A stretch of 64,000 nt of DNA. It comes from Massilia sp. KIM. GTDB taxonomy: Bacteria > Pseudomonadota > Gammaproteobacteria > Burkholderiales > Burkholderiaceae_D. The notes below the pieces were generated by a model. That model saw nothing but the letters and a program-made list of their open reading frames with translations, did not search any database and was not told the origin of the DNA. Location: the NCBI RefSeq assembly GCF_002007115.1, contig NZ_MVAD01000001.1, forward strand, positions 1,674,001 through 1,738,000, written 5' to 3'. Of this stretch, positions 46,255 through 55,327 are shown in pieces. The translations under genes and the position numbers were made by a program. The number at the start of each line of letters is the position of its first letter. Within the stretch, counting starts at the first letter, position 1.

Positions 46255-47178
46255 ATGCCCAAGAATATTTTGGTGATCGGTGGCACCCGCTTTTTCGGAA
46301 AACTGCTCGTCCAGCGCCTGCTGCGGGCCGGCCACCGTGTGACAATCGCGACCCGCGGCTATGCGCCCGACCCCTTCGGCGAGCGCATCGCCCGCGTGCG
46401 GGTGGACCGCCGCAACGAGAACGCCATGCGCGCCGCCTTCGGCCACAGCCGTTTCGACGTCGTCTACGACCAGATGTGCTATTCGCCCCTCGACGCGGCG
46501 ATTTCGGTGCGGGTCTTCGGCGGCCGGACCGGACGCTACGTGATGACCTCGACCATCGACGCCTACCGCGAGCTGGAGCCCGCCGGCCGCGCCTTCGTCG
46601 AGGACGACCTGCACGTCGAGGCCCAGCCGATCGACGCCTGTTATCCCTGGCACGATCCCGCGCGGGCCATCGAGTCTTATGTTTGTGGCAAGATCCAGGC
46701 CGAGGCCTACCTCTACCGCGACGGCAGCCTGCCCTGCGTGACCGCGCGCCTGGCCCACGTGCTGGGTGGCCCGGACGACTTCACCGGGCGCCTGGCGCAT
46801 TACGTCGACCTGGTGCGCCGGCGCCAGGCCCTGCCGTATTCCAACCCGCAGGCCCAGGTCTCGTTCATGGAAGCCAAGCAGGCGGCCAACTTCCTGGTAT
46901 GGGCGGGCGAGCAGGACTTCACCGGACCGGTGAACGCGGCCGCCGACGGCCCGCTGTCGGCCTACGCCCTGCACGCGCGGGTGGCCCGGACCCTGGACGA
47001 GACCGCGCACGCGCGCCAGGCGGCCCAGGTGGCGGCGCCGGGCAGCCTGTCGCCCTTCGATTTCCCCTCGCCCCTGGTGCTCGACACCAGCCGCGCCCAG
47101 TCGCTCGGTTACCGCTTCGGGCATACCGACGACTGGCTCGACATCGTCATTCGCCAGCACGACCTGGCCTACGTCTGA
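46255..47178 (+). CDS. NAD-dependent epimerase/reductase-like (extended SDR)
   Basis: Protein of 307 aa with an N-terminal Rossmann motif (ILVIGGTRFFGK, a GxxxFxG variant) and a downstream Tyr-x-x-x-Lys-like SYVCGK that would hold the catalytic pair. The family pattern resembles the atypical SDRs often annotated as NAD-epimerase or isoflavone-reductase-like. AAGGAAAA precedes the ATG. It diverges from a LysR regulator and ends at a strong terminator. The substrate is unknown. Confidence 0.82.
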   Translation: MPKNILVIGGTRFFGKLLVQRLLRAGHRVTIATRGYAPDPFGERIARVRVDRRNENAMRAAFGHSRFDVVYDQMCYSPLDAAISVRVFGGRTGRYVMTSTIDAYRELEPAGRAFVEDDLHVEAQPIDACYPWHDPARAIESYVCGKIQAEAYLYRDGSLPCVTARLAHVLGGPDDFTGRLAHYVDLVRRRQALPYSNPQAQVSFMEAKQAANFLVWAGEQDFTGPVNAAADGPLSAYALHARVARTLDETAHARQAAQVAAPGSLSPFDFPSPLVLDTSRAQSLGYRFGHTDDWLDIVIRQHDLAYV

Positions 47179-47190
47179 GCGGCCAGGACC

Positions 47191-47224
47191 ATGAAAAACG
47201 CCGGCATCTGCCGGCGTTTTTCAT
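47191..47224. terminator. Bidirectional intrinsic terminator
   Basis: Perfect 16-bp arms (47191-47206 and 47209-47224) flank a two-base loop. The GC-rich core has A-run and T-run ends, so both strands end in U-runs. It separates the convergent epimerase-like and OPT transporter genes; the last transporter codon follows directly. Confidence 0.95.
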
Positions 47225-49492
47225 TTACCGATCGGCCGGCTTGCCCGGCTTTTCGCGCGCCACCCACCACAGCAGCAGGATGATGGCCGCGTAGGGAATC
47301 AGGGTCAGCAGGTCGGCATTCGGCCCGGCGTAGAAGGGGTTCGAGGCCAGCGCCCACTCGGTCATGCTCGAGTCGAAATTGGTCAGCACCCCGGCCGTGA
47401 TGGCGATGATGATGCCGGCCAGCGCGCCGCCCGCGATGTAGCCCGACGCCAGCAGCGTGCCTTCGCTGCGGTCGCCCGCCGCCTGGCACTGCTCCGGCGT
47501 CAGCTTCTCGTACTGCGGCAGCTTGTTGTTCCGGCGGTCGACCATCCACCGCAGCAGGCCGCCCACCGCGATCGGCAGGGTCGACACCAGCGGCAGGTAG
47601 ACGCCCACGGTGAAGGCCAGCGAGGCGATTCCCGCCATTTCCAGCACCACCGAGATCATCACCCCGAACAGCACCAGGGTCCAGGGCAGCTCGCGGTCCA
47701 GGATGCCCTTGATGATGTAGGACATCAAGACCGCCTTGGGCGCGTCGTACTTCTTCACCTCGGTGCCGTCGGGACGGGTCTTGTGGGTGCCATTGATGCC
47801 CGGATCGACCAGGTAGGCCACCTTGCCGTCCTCCGCCACCAGGTATTTGCCGGCCGGGCCGCCCACGCTGTCGGTCTTGTGCCAGACCTTGTAGGTGTTG
47901 CGGTCGGTCTCGCCCTGCGGCCCCTCGAGGCGGGCGGTTGCCGAGAGCGTCGAGGAGTCGACCTTCAGGCCGGGCGCCACCTGCGCGGCCGGCACGTAGA
48001 CGGTGCCGGCGTCGTTCAGCTTGAGCAGGATCGGCCCGAGGATCAGGGCGGCGGCGAAGGCGCCGCACAGGATCGCGTACTGCTGGTAGCGCGGGGTCGA
48101 GCCGACCAGGAAGCCGGTCTTGAGGTCTTGCGAGGTGGTGCCGGCGTTGCTGGCGGCGATGCAGACGATGGCGCCCACCGACAGCGCGGTCACGTAATAC
48201 TGGCCGCCGGTCCAGCCCAGGGCCAGGAAGATCAGGCAGGTGAACAGCAGGGTCGCTACCGCCATGCCCGAGATCGGGTTGGACGAGGAGCCAACCTCGC
48301 CGGTCAGGCGCGAGGACACGGTGGCGAACAGGAAGCCGAACACCAGGATCAGCAGCGCGCCCAGCAGGTTCATGTGCAGCGGGGTGGCGACGGTGATGAT
48401 GGCGATGATGGCCAGGCAGCCGATCAGCACCCATTTCATGGGGATGTCGCGCTCCGTGCGCACCGAAGCGTCGGCGCTGCTCGCCTTGCCCATGCCGGCC
48501 AGGCCCGAACTCAGGCTTTTCCAGATCATGGGCATCGAGCGCACCAGCGAGATCAGGCCGGCGGCGGCCACCGCGCCCGCGCCGATGTAGAGCACGTAGG
48601 CATTGCGGATGTCGTCCGGCCCCATGTCCTTGATCAGCATGGTGCCCGGCGCCAGCGGCACGGTCAATGCCTCGCCGAAGAACTTGATCATCGGGATCAG
48701 GAGCAGGTAGGACAGCACGCCGCCGGCCGCCATCGTGAAGGCGATGCGCGGGCCGATGATGTATCCCACGCCCAGCAGTTCCGGCGAGACCTCGGCCCCG
48801 GCCGAGCCGCCCTTGAGCGGGGCGCCGAACTCGAAGTTGACGTAATCCTTCCAGCCCTTGAAGGACACGCTCAGGCTCTTGTACAGCAGGCCGATGCCGA
48901 AGCCGCCGAAGATGATGGCGGCGCGCCGTTTGGCGTCGCGCATGGCCTCGGCGTCGCCCTTGGTCGATTCGCCCGCGGCTTCGCGCGAGACGTCGGTGGC
49001 GGCGGCCTTGAGCACCTCGGCGCAGGCCGTGCCTTCCGGGTATTTCAGCTCGCCGTGCTTGTCAACGATCATGGTGCGGCGCATCGGGATCATCATCAGG
49101 ATGCCCAGCAGGCCGCCCAGCACGCCCACCAGCATGACGCGCGAGATCTCGAGGTCGAAGCCGAGGATCAGGATCGCCGGCATGGTCACGCCCAGGCCGA
49201 AGGCCAGCGACTCGCCGGCCGAGCCGGCGGTCTGGGTGATGCTGTTCTCGAGGATGGTCGATTCGCGCGCGCCGAGCTTGCGCGCCACCCCGAACAGGGT
49301 GATGGCGATGACGGCGACCGGGATCGAGGCGCTCACCGTCAGGCCGACCTTCAGCACCAGGTAGAGCGAGGAGGCGCCGAACACCATGCCCAGCAAGGTG
49401 CCCATGATCAGGGCGCGCAGGGTGAATTCGGGGAGCTGGGCGGTCGCGGGAATATAGGGCTTGAATCCGGTCGGATTCGGATCGTAGGGCAT
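47225..49492 (-). CDS. OPT-family oligopeptide transporter
   Basis: Protein of 755 aa with about 14-16 membrane helices. It starts [20 protein letters not shown], in part, followed by [11 protein letters not shown] and [14 protein letters not shown], which are typical of the OPT superfamily bacterial branch. A soluble loop of about 90 aa (around 505-590) interrupts the helices. OPT members carry oligopeptides or metal chelates. ATG 49492 has AAAGGA upstream; the frame extends a further 27 codons without better support. It is divergent from the PBP1A gene. Confidence 0.9.
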   Translation of the reverse strand: MPYDPNPTGFKPYIPATAQLPEFTLRALIMGTLLGMVFGASSLYLVLKVGLTVSASIPVAVIAITLFGVARKLGARESTILENSITQTAGSAGESLAFGLGVTMPAILILGFDLEISRVMLVGVLGGLLGILMMIPMRRTMIVDKHGELKYPEGTACAEVLKAAATDVSREAAGESTKGDAEAMRDAKRRAAIIFGGFGIGLLYKSLSVSFKGWKDYVNFEFGAPLKGGSAGAEVSPELLGVGYIIGPRIAFTMAAGGVLSYLLLIPMIKFFGEALTVPLAPGTMLIKDMGPDDIRNAYVLYIGAGAVAAAGLISLVRSMPMIWKSLSSGLAGMGKASSADASVRTERDIPMKWVLIGCLAIIAIITVATPLHMNLLGALLILVFGFLFATVSSRLTGEVGSSSNPISGMAVATLLFTCLIFLALGWTGGQYYVTALSVGAIVCIAASNAGTTSQDLKTGFLVGSTPRYQQYAILCGAFAAALILGPILLKLNDAGTVYVPAAQVAPGLKVDSSTLSATARLEGPQGETDRNTYKVWHKTDSVGGPAGKYLVAEDGKVAYLVDPGINGTHKTRPDGTEVKKYDAPKAVLMSYIIKGILDRELPWTLVLFGVMISVVLEMAGIASLAFTVGVYLPLVSTLPIAVGGLLRWMVDRRNNKLPQYEKLTPEQCQAAGDRSEGTLLASGYIAGGALAGIIIAITAGVLTNFDSSMTEWALASNPFYAGPNADLLTLIPYAAIILLLWWVAREKPGKPADR

Positions 49493-49651
49493 GCTGGCGG
49501 TATCCTTTGCTGCGGACGGCTGTGGCTGGGCGGGCACACCCCCTTGGGCGGCCTGAAGGCGTGAATATCGCACATGCCGTTCTGGAATGAAAGCGGATTA
49601 TAATGCGCGCCTGATGGCCGCAACCCAGGGCCCCAACTCGAGAGTTCCGTA

Positions 49652-52096
49652 GTGACCAAGTCCACCAGCGCGCCCGGCCCGGGCAAGAAGCGCCAGAGCC
49701 GGATCGTCCTGATCCTGCTCATCCTCTTCGCCGCCATCCTGCTCGCCTTCGCGGCCGCCGCCACCTATGTGATGACGGCGATCATGCCCAACGTGCCGGC
49801 GATCGACGCGGTGACCGACTACCGGCCCAAGATCCCGCTGCGCATCTACACCGCCGACAAGGTCCTGATCGGCCAGTTCGGCGTCGAGCACCGCGACTTC
49901 GTCCCGATCGACAAGGTGCCGCCGATGATGAAGAAGGCCTTGCTGGCGATCGAGGACACCCGCTTCTACGAGCACGGCGGCATCGACTGGATCCGCGCCA
50001 TGGGCGCGGCGAAATCCAACCTGGGCGGCGGTTTCCGCCAGGGCGCCTCGACCATCACCATGCAGGTGGCGCGCAACTTCTTCCTGTCGCGCGAAAAGGT
50101 CATTTCGCGCAAGCTGACCGAGATCGCCCTCGCCTACAAGATCGAGGCCGCCTTGAGCAAGGACCAGATCCTGGAGCTGTACATGAACCAGATCTACCTC
50201 GGGCAGCGCGCCTACGGCTTCTCGAGCGCGGCGCGCAGCTACTTCGGCAAGTCCCTGGACCAGCTCTCGCTGGCCGAGATCGCGATGCTGGCCGGCCTGC
50301 CGCAGAACCCGGCCCGCCACAACCCGGTGGCCAACCCCAAGCGCGCCGAGCAGCGCCAGCACGCGGTGCTGCGTCGCCTGCTCGACCTGGGCGAGATCAG
50401 CGACGCGCAATACCGCCAGGCGATGACCGAGCCGCTGCGCATCAAGCGCGACGCCCTGCAGACCTACGACACCCACGCCGACTACGTGGCCGAGCTGGCG
50501 CGCCAGGCGGTCTACGACCAGTTCAAGGAAGAAGCCTACACGCGCGGCATCACCGTCGTCACCACCATCGTCTCCAGCGAGCAGGAGGCGGCCTACCAGT
50601 CGGTGCGGCGCAACGTGATCGCCTACGACCAGCGGCACGGCTACCGCGGCCCCGAGGCGCGCATCGAACTGCCGCTCGATCCGGACGAGCGCGAGGACGC
50701 CATCGTCGAGGCCTTGCAGAAGCGCCCCGCCAGCGACGGCCTGCTGCCGGCCATGGTGCTGGCCGCCAGCCCCAGCGTGGTGAAGGTCGAGACCCTGGCC
50801 GGCGAAGAGATCGAGATCCGCGGCGCCGGCCTGAAGTTCGCGGCGCGCGGCTTGTCGGACAAGGCCTCCGCGGCGCACCGGATCGCCCCCGGCGCCATCG
50901 TCCGCGTCAGCCGCTCCGACAAGAACGAGTGGTCGATCACCCAGGTGCCGCAGGTGGCGGCTGCCTTCGTGGCGATCGACGCCGAGACCGGGTCCTACCA
51001 TGCGCTGGTGGGCGGCTTCGACTACAACCTGCAGAAGTTCAACCACGTGACCCAGGCCTGGCGCCAGCCCGGCTCGGTCATCAAGCCCTTCATCTATTCG
51101 GCCGCGCTGGAACGCGGCTACTCGCCGTCCACCCGCATCCTCGACGAGCCGCTCGACCTGCCGGGCGAGGACAATGGGGAAACCTGGTCGCCGCAGAACG
51201 ACGACGGCGTCTACGACGGGGAAGTCACGCTTCGCCGCTCGCTCGCGCATTCGAAGAACGTGCCGACCGTGCGCCTGATCCGCGCGCTCGGCGTGGACGC
51301 GGCCCACGACTGGCTCGGCCACTTCGGCTTCGACCCGGCGCGCCAGCCCAGGAACCTGACCCTGGCCCTGGGCACCGGCGCGGTCACGCCGCTGCAGCTG
51401 GCCGGCGCCTACGCGGTGTTCGCCAACGGCGGCTACCGCGTCAAGCCCTACCTGATCGCCAGCATCACCGATGGCAACGGCGCCGTCATCCTCGAGAACA
51501 AGCCGCCCAAGCCCTACCAGGAGGAAAATCGCGCCATCAGCGCGCGCAACGCCTTCGTCACCGACAGCATCCTGCGCGACGTGACCCGCTACGGCACCGC
51601 CGCCGCCGCGACCCAGCGCCTGGGCCGCGCCGACCTGGCCGGCAAGACCGGCACCACCAGCGACGCCATCGACGGCTGGTTCGCCGGCTATGCGGGCAAG
51701 GTGGTGGCCGTGGCCTGGATGGGCTACGACGAGCCGCGTTCGCTGGGCGGCCGCGAGTTCGGCGCCACGCTGGCGATGCCGATCTGGATCGACTACATGA
51801 AAGTGGCCCTGGACAAGCGGCCGGAGGTGGAGCCGGTGGCGCCGGAAGACGTGATGCGCGATGATGGCGACTGGATCTATCCGGAATTCTTCGACGCGCC
51901 CGAGCTGCGCACCATCGACATCGATCCGGCGCTCGACGAGCCGCAGGCCCCAGCCGTCGCCCCGGAGGGCGAGGCCGCGCCGGACGCGCCGGACGCGCCG
52001 GCTCAGGCGCCGCCCGCCGCGCCGATTCCAGCCCCGCCGCCGGCGCCGCCGGCGATCCCGGTGAGCCCGGCGACCCCGGCGACCCAGCTGCGCTGA
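49652..52096 (+). CDS. mrcA: Penicillin-binding protein 1A (bifunctional)
   Basis: Class A PBP of 814 aa. A single N-terminal membrane anchor (about 18-42) precedes the glycosyltransferase domain (EDTRFYEHGGID, QGASTITMQVARN, KDQILELYMNQIYLG), an OB-like insertion, and the transpeptidase with active-site Ser in PGSVIKP, SKN in AHSKNV, and the KTG triad as GKTGTT. A Pro/Ala-rich tail ends it. It polymerises and cross-links peptidoglycan. The start is GTG at 49652, as no ATG fits. It lies apart from the pilM operon where many relatives carry it. Confidence 0.93.
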   Translation: MTKSTSAPGPGKKRQSRIVLILLILFAAILLAFAAAATYVMTAIMPNVPAIDAVTDYRPKIPLRIYTADKVLIGQFGVEHRDFVPIDKVPPMMKKALLAIEDTRFYEHGGIDWIRAMGAAKSNLGGGFRQGASTITMQVARNFFLSREKVISRKLTEIALAYKIEAALSKDQILELYMNQIYLGQRAYGFSSAARSYFGKSLDQLSLAEIAMLAGLPQNPARHNPVANPKRAEQRQHAVLRRLLDLGEISDAQYRQAMTEPLRIKRDALQTYDTHADYVAELARQAVYDQFKEEAYTRGITVVTTIVSSEQEAAYQSVRRNVIAYDQRHGYRGPEARIELPLDPDEREDAIVEALQKRPASDGLLPAMVLAASPSVVKVETLAGEEIEIRGAGLKFAARGLSDKASAAHRIAPGAIVRVSRSDKNEWSITQVPQVAAAFVAIDAETGSYHALVGGFDYNLQKFNHVTQAWRQPGSVIKPFIYSAALERGYSPSTRILDEPLDLPGEDNGETWSPQNDDGVYDGEVTLRRSLAHSKNVPTVRLIRALGVDAAHDWLGHFGFDPARQPRNLTLALGTGAVTPLQLAGAYAVFANGGYRVKPYLIASITDGNGAVILENKPPKPYQEENRAISARNAFVTDSILRDVTRYGTAAAATQRLGRADLAGKTGTTSDAIDGWFAGYAGKVVAVAWMGYDEPRSLGGREFGATLAMPIWIDYMKVALDKRPEVEPVAPEDVMRDDGDWIYPEFFDAPELRTIDIDPALDEPQAPAVAPEGEAAPDAPDAPAQAPPAAPIPAPPPAPPAIPVSPATPATQLR

Positions 52097-52102
52097 GGGG
52101 TC

Positions 52103-53158
52103 TCAGGCGGCCTGGCGCCGCAGCGCCAGCGCCGCCTCGAAGGGCCGCGCATCGATCCAGGCGCGCACGTCGACGGCCGCCGGCAGGAAGCCCCAGCGCA
52201 GCAGGAAGTCGCTGAAGTCCTGCAGGCCGGCGATGTTCGCCTCCGACAGCGTGGTGTCGAGCCGCTCGTGGGCGTCCAGCCCGTAAGCCACCGTGACCTA
52301 GTATTCGCTGGTATTGGACTCGCGCGCCAGGAAGCGCCGGGTGTCGTCCGGATGGGCGCGCGCCCAGTCCTGGGCCCGCAGCACCTGGGACACGATGTCC
52401 ACCGCCACCTCGAAGTGCTGCTCCACCAGGTGCGCGTCCACCGTCAGGGTGCGCGGGGTGCCGTTGTTGGCGCGCACCAGCGGGTCCGGATGGGCGCCGG
52501 TGTCGATCACGGTGTGCAGGCCGAAGAGCTGGGCCAGCTGGGCCGCCTGGGCGCCCTTCAGGAAGATCGCGTCGACCTCGCCACGCAGCAGTCCCGCCAG
52601 CTCGGCCGCCTGGCCGCCGCGGCGCTGGCCGCCGAACACGTTGGTGCCGGCCACGCGCTCGGCCGGCGCGTCGCTCTGGCCCTGCTCGATCACGTAGTCG
52701 ACCAGTTCGACCTCGCTCACTTCCAGGCCCTCCAGCCGCAGCGCGTTCTCCAGGCCCCGGATGGCCTGGGCGCGCGCGAAGTCGATCTGGGCGTTCACCC
52801 ATTTCGGCAGCCCGAAGCGGCGTCCCTTGAGGTCGCGCACGGTGCGGATCCCGCTGTCGGGCAGGCTCAGGATGCGCTGGGTCTCGTCCGACCAGGACAG
52901 CCCGAGCAGGCGCGTGTCGCGGCCCGCCGCGCGGGCCCACACGGCCGGGATGTTGCCGCCATGGCGGACCGAATTGCGCAGGCTGTGGTCGAAGTGCGAT
53001 TCGCGCACCGCGCGCTCGCTCGACTCGCGCAGCGACTGCACCGCGGTGCCCCTGGCGGCCAGCGCCGCGTCCAGCCAGCCCTGCTGCACGGCGATGCCCA
53101 GGCCGGTCGGGACCGGGCAGCGGGTGTACCACAGGGTGTCAAGCAGCTTGTGACTCAT
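52103..53158 (-). pseudogene. SsuA/DszB-fold protein broken by an in-frame amber codon
   Basis: A reading frame of 352 codons interrupted by TAG at 52298-52300; the same frame continues to a homologous C-terminus (VDVRAWIDARPF) aligning with the paralogue at 55328. Before the stop the protein is 286 aa. It lacks a signal peptide and starts with LDTLWYTRCPVP, where Cys14, His55 (SHFDH) and Arg65 (RHGG) line up with the DszB catalytic Cys27-His60-Arg70. The ATG overlaps the MFS stop as ATGA. Loss of the last 65 aa probably inactivates it, unless TAG is suppressed or is a sequencing error. Confidence 0.82.
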
Positions 53159-54348
53159 GATGTTTTCCTCGTTGTAGGTAAATGAAAGACCAGCCAGGCG
53201 GCCGCCCAGGGCAGCAGCCAGAGCAGGAAGACGGTGCGCAGGCCGATGCCGTCGGCAAGGCGGCCCGCCAGCAGCGCGCCGGCGCTGCCGCCGGCCATGC
53301 CGAACAGGGTCAGGTGGGCCGACACGCGCGCCTTGTCGACCGGCGCGCGCGCGATGCGGTCGGTGTTGACCAGGTTGTTGACGCCCAGCCCGGCGCCCAG
53401 CAGCAGCGCCGCCGCCAGATAGGCCAGGCTGTGCGGCCAGGCCCCGAACAGCAGCAGGGCCAGCATGATCGCGCCGTGGGCCGCCGCGTAGATGCGCGCG
53501 CGCGCCGGGCTGCCCAGCACCGCGCGGCCCAGGAACAGCAGCACGCCTACATAGGCCAGGCCCTGGGCCGCCATCAGCCACACGGCGTGCTGGCGCGGCC
53601 AGTGCAGCTCGCGGATCGCCAGCAGCAGGGAAAACACCCCGACGCTGGAGGCCGTGAAGCTGGCCAGGATCTCGAAGGCATAGGTGAGCCGCACTTCGGG
53701 CAGGCGCAGCAGGCTGCGCAGCGCCGCCGGCGCCCCCGGCTGCGACTCGCGCCGCACCGGCTGGGCCGGCAGCACCTGCCAGCCCAGCAGGGCGAGCGCG
53801 GCGAAGGCCGCGCCCGACACCAGGAAGCCCGCGTGCAGCCCGAGGTGGGCGATCAGGTAGTTGCCGGTCAGGGGGCCGGCGAACTGGATGCCGAGCATCA
53901 GGGTGCCGCGGTACCAGCCGGCCCTGGCCTGGCCCAGCTCCGGCAGGCGGATCAGGAACACGGTGCTCATGGCCACGATGCGCACCGAGATGCACAGGCC
54001 CACCACGAACATGGCCAGCGCCACCCAGTGCCAGCCGGGCAGCCAGGGCAGCGCGCAGAACAGGCCGGCCAGGGCCAGGCTCACGCCGCCGTACCAGCGG
54101 CGCGGGTCGCCCTGGGCCAGCAGCCGGCCCGCGGGCAAGGTGCCGAGCGCCATCGCCACCGATTCGGCCGAGCTGATCACGGCGAGCTCCAGGTTGCTGA
54201 CATGCAGGTGCAGGCCCAGCAGGGTGCCCAGCACCTTGTTCATGCCGATCGTCAGGCCGGACAGCAGGGTCAGGCCGACGAAGCCGATCAGGAAGCGGCG
54301 CAGCTCGCCCCCGTCGGCGGCGGCCCCGGTGGCAAGCTCCGCCGCCAC
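53155..54348 (-). CDS. MFS transporter
   Basis: Protein of 397 aa with about 12 hydrophobic helices and a central loop near residue 200, typical of the major facilitator superfamily. Loops contain PAGRLLAQGDPRRWYGG and GRLADGIG. The start is GTG at 54348, directly after the aldolase stop (54349-54351), with no spacer, so the two are translationally coupled. It sits between an aldolase-like gene and the broken DszB-like gene in one leftward operon with a sigma-54 promoter. Import of a sulfur compound or export of a product is inferred. Confidence 0.85.
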   Translation of the reverse strand: MAAELATGAAADGGELRRFLIGFVGLTLLSGLTIGMNKVLGTLLGLHLHVSNLELAVISSAESVAMALGTLPAGRLLAQGDPRRWYGGVSLALAGLFCALPWLPGWHWVALAMFVVGLCISVRIVAMSTVFLIRLPELGQARAGWYRGTLMLGIQFAGPLTGNYLIAHLGLHAGFLVSGAAFAALALLGWQVLPAQPVRRESQPGAPAALRSLLRLPEVRLTYAFEILASFTASSVGVFSLLLAIRELHWPRQHAVWLMAAQGLAYVGVLLFLGRAVLGSPARARIYAAAHGAIMLALLLFGAWPHSLAYLAAALLLGAGLGVNNLVNTDRIARAPVDKARVSAHLTLFGMAGGSAGALLAGRLADGIGLRTVFLLWLLPWAAAWLVFHLPTTRKTS

Positions 54349-55071
54349 TTACAGGTCGCTCGCCGGCAGCAGGGACAGCGAGCGCGCCGTCTCCAGCAGA
54401 TTGCTCATCTTCCACTGCTGGCGCAGCACCCCAGGACCGAAGTCGCGCGAGCCGCCCAGGGCCTCGGCCTGGATCTGGATGCTGGCGCCCTCTTCCAGGA
54501 TCAGGATGAATTCGGCCAGCTTCTGCAGGCCCTGGCGTCCCCAGACGGTGGCGCCGCCATTGGCTTCGAGGATCGCGACGGCGTGCGGGTTCTTGCCGAT
54601 CTCGTCGAGGATGAAATCGACTTCCGGCTGGCGGCGATCGATGTAGATCGGAATCTCGCGCACCAGCTGGAAGCGCTGGACCGGCACGTAGCGGATCGGC
54701 AGCGTGCGGTGGGTCTGGGCCCAGGCGCCCAGCGAGGGCGAATGCACGTGGGAGATCGAGGTGACGTCCGGCTGCTCGCGGAACAGCTTGAGGTAACGGC
54801 TGCCGCCGGCCGGATTGCCCTGGTAGACGGTGCCGTCCAGGCCCACGATCGAGGCCACCGGTTCCTCGCCCTTGCGGAAGGGTCCCGGGTCGTTGACCAC
54901 CACCACCTTGTCTTCGCCGGGCACGCGCTCGACGAAGCCGACGGTGCCGTTGGCGGTCAGGCTGCCGGTCTCGCGCAGGACCGCGAAAGCCTGGGCCGCC
55001 GTCCTGCGCACCTGTTCCGCGAAGGCCAGGACCTCGCTGCCGAGTTGTTGTGCCGCTTCTGCTTCTGCCAT
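54349..55071 (-). CDS. Class II aldolase/adducin-like protein with altered metal site
   Basis: Protein of 240 aa with the class II aldolase/adducin fold: NDPGPFRKGEEP, then the His-x-His of the zinc site (His108, His110 in SHVHSPSLG). The region normally holding the third His (N-H-G) reads ANGGATVWG around Asn171, and the usual catalytic Glu before the first His pair is not obvious (AGGSRYLKLF). It is therefore either a divergent enzyme or non-catalytic. ATG 55071 is preferred because GGAGA lies upstream; ATG 55083 is the alternative. It is the first gene of the leftward operon behind a sigma-54 promoter. Confidence 0.78.
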   Translation of the reverse strand: MAEAEAAQQLGSEVLAFAEQVRRTAAQAFAVLRETGSLTANGTVGFVERVPGEDKVVVVNDPGPFRKGEEPVASIVGLDGTVYQGNPAGGSRYLKLFREQPDVTSISHVHSPSLGAWAQTHRTLPIRYVPVQRFQLVREIPIYIDRRQPEVDFILDEIGKNPHAVAILEANGGATVWGRQGLQKLAEFILILEEGASIQIQAEALGGSRDFGPGVLRQQWKMSNLLETARSLSLLPASDL

Positions 55072-55126
55072 CTCGTTCTCCATTCGTGAGTGCCGCGCCG
55101 GCCGGCCCGGCTTCCTCCATGGATTC

Positions 55127-55141
55127 GCAAGACACGTGCCA
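55127..55141 (-). promoter_or_regulatory. Sigma-54 promoter for the aldolase-MFS operon
   Basis: On the minus strand TGGCACG-TGTC-TTGC reads from 55141 to 55127, an almost perfect match to the -24/-12 consensus with GG and GC ten bases apart. It lies 56 bp before the preferred start at 55071. The sigma-54 activator gene is 1.3 kb away. Confidence 0.85.
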
Positions 55142-55258
55142 GCGCCGGGAGGGCGCGCGCTGCTGGCGCGCTAACAGTCGATGCTGGCGCGGCAACAAGC
55201 GGCCGCGCGGCAGCTGCGGCGAATCCAGCATCGCAGGGGCTGCGGCCGGCAAGGCGGC

Positions 55259-55274
55259 GGGAACGCTTCCTGCA
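55259..55274 (+). promoter_or_regulatory. Probable sigma-54 promoter for the DszB-like gene
   Basis: GGGAACG-CTTC-CTGCA at 55259-55274 keeps GG (55260-55261) and GC (55272-55273) with the obligatory ten-base spacing and matches the -24/-12 consensus at most other positions. It lies 54 bp before the start at 55328. It is weaker than the divergent promoter. Confidence 0.6.
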
Positions 55275-55327
55275 TCGGGAGGGGGAACCGGAATGTCCCG
55301 GTCCAACCGCTGAAGGAGTTTCACCCC

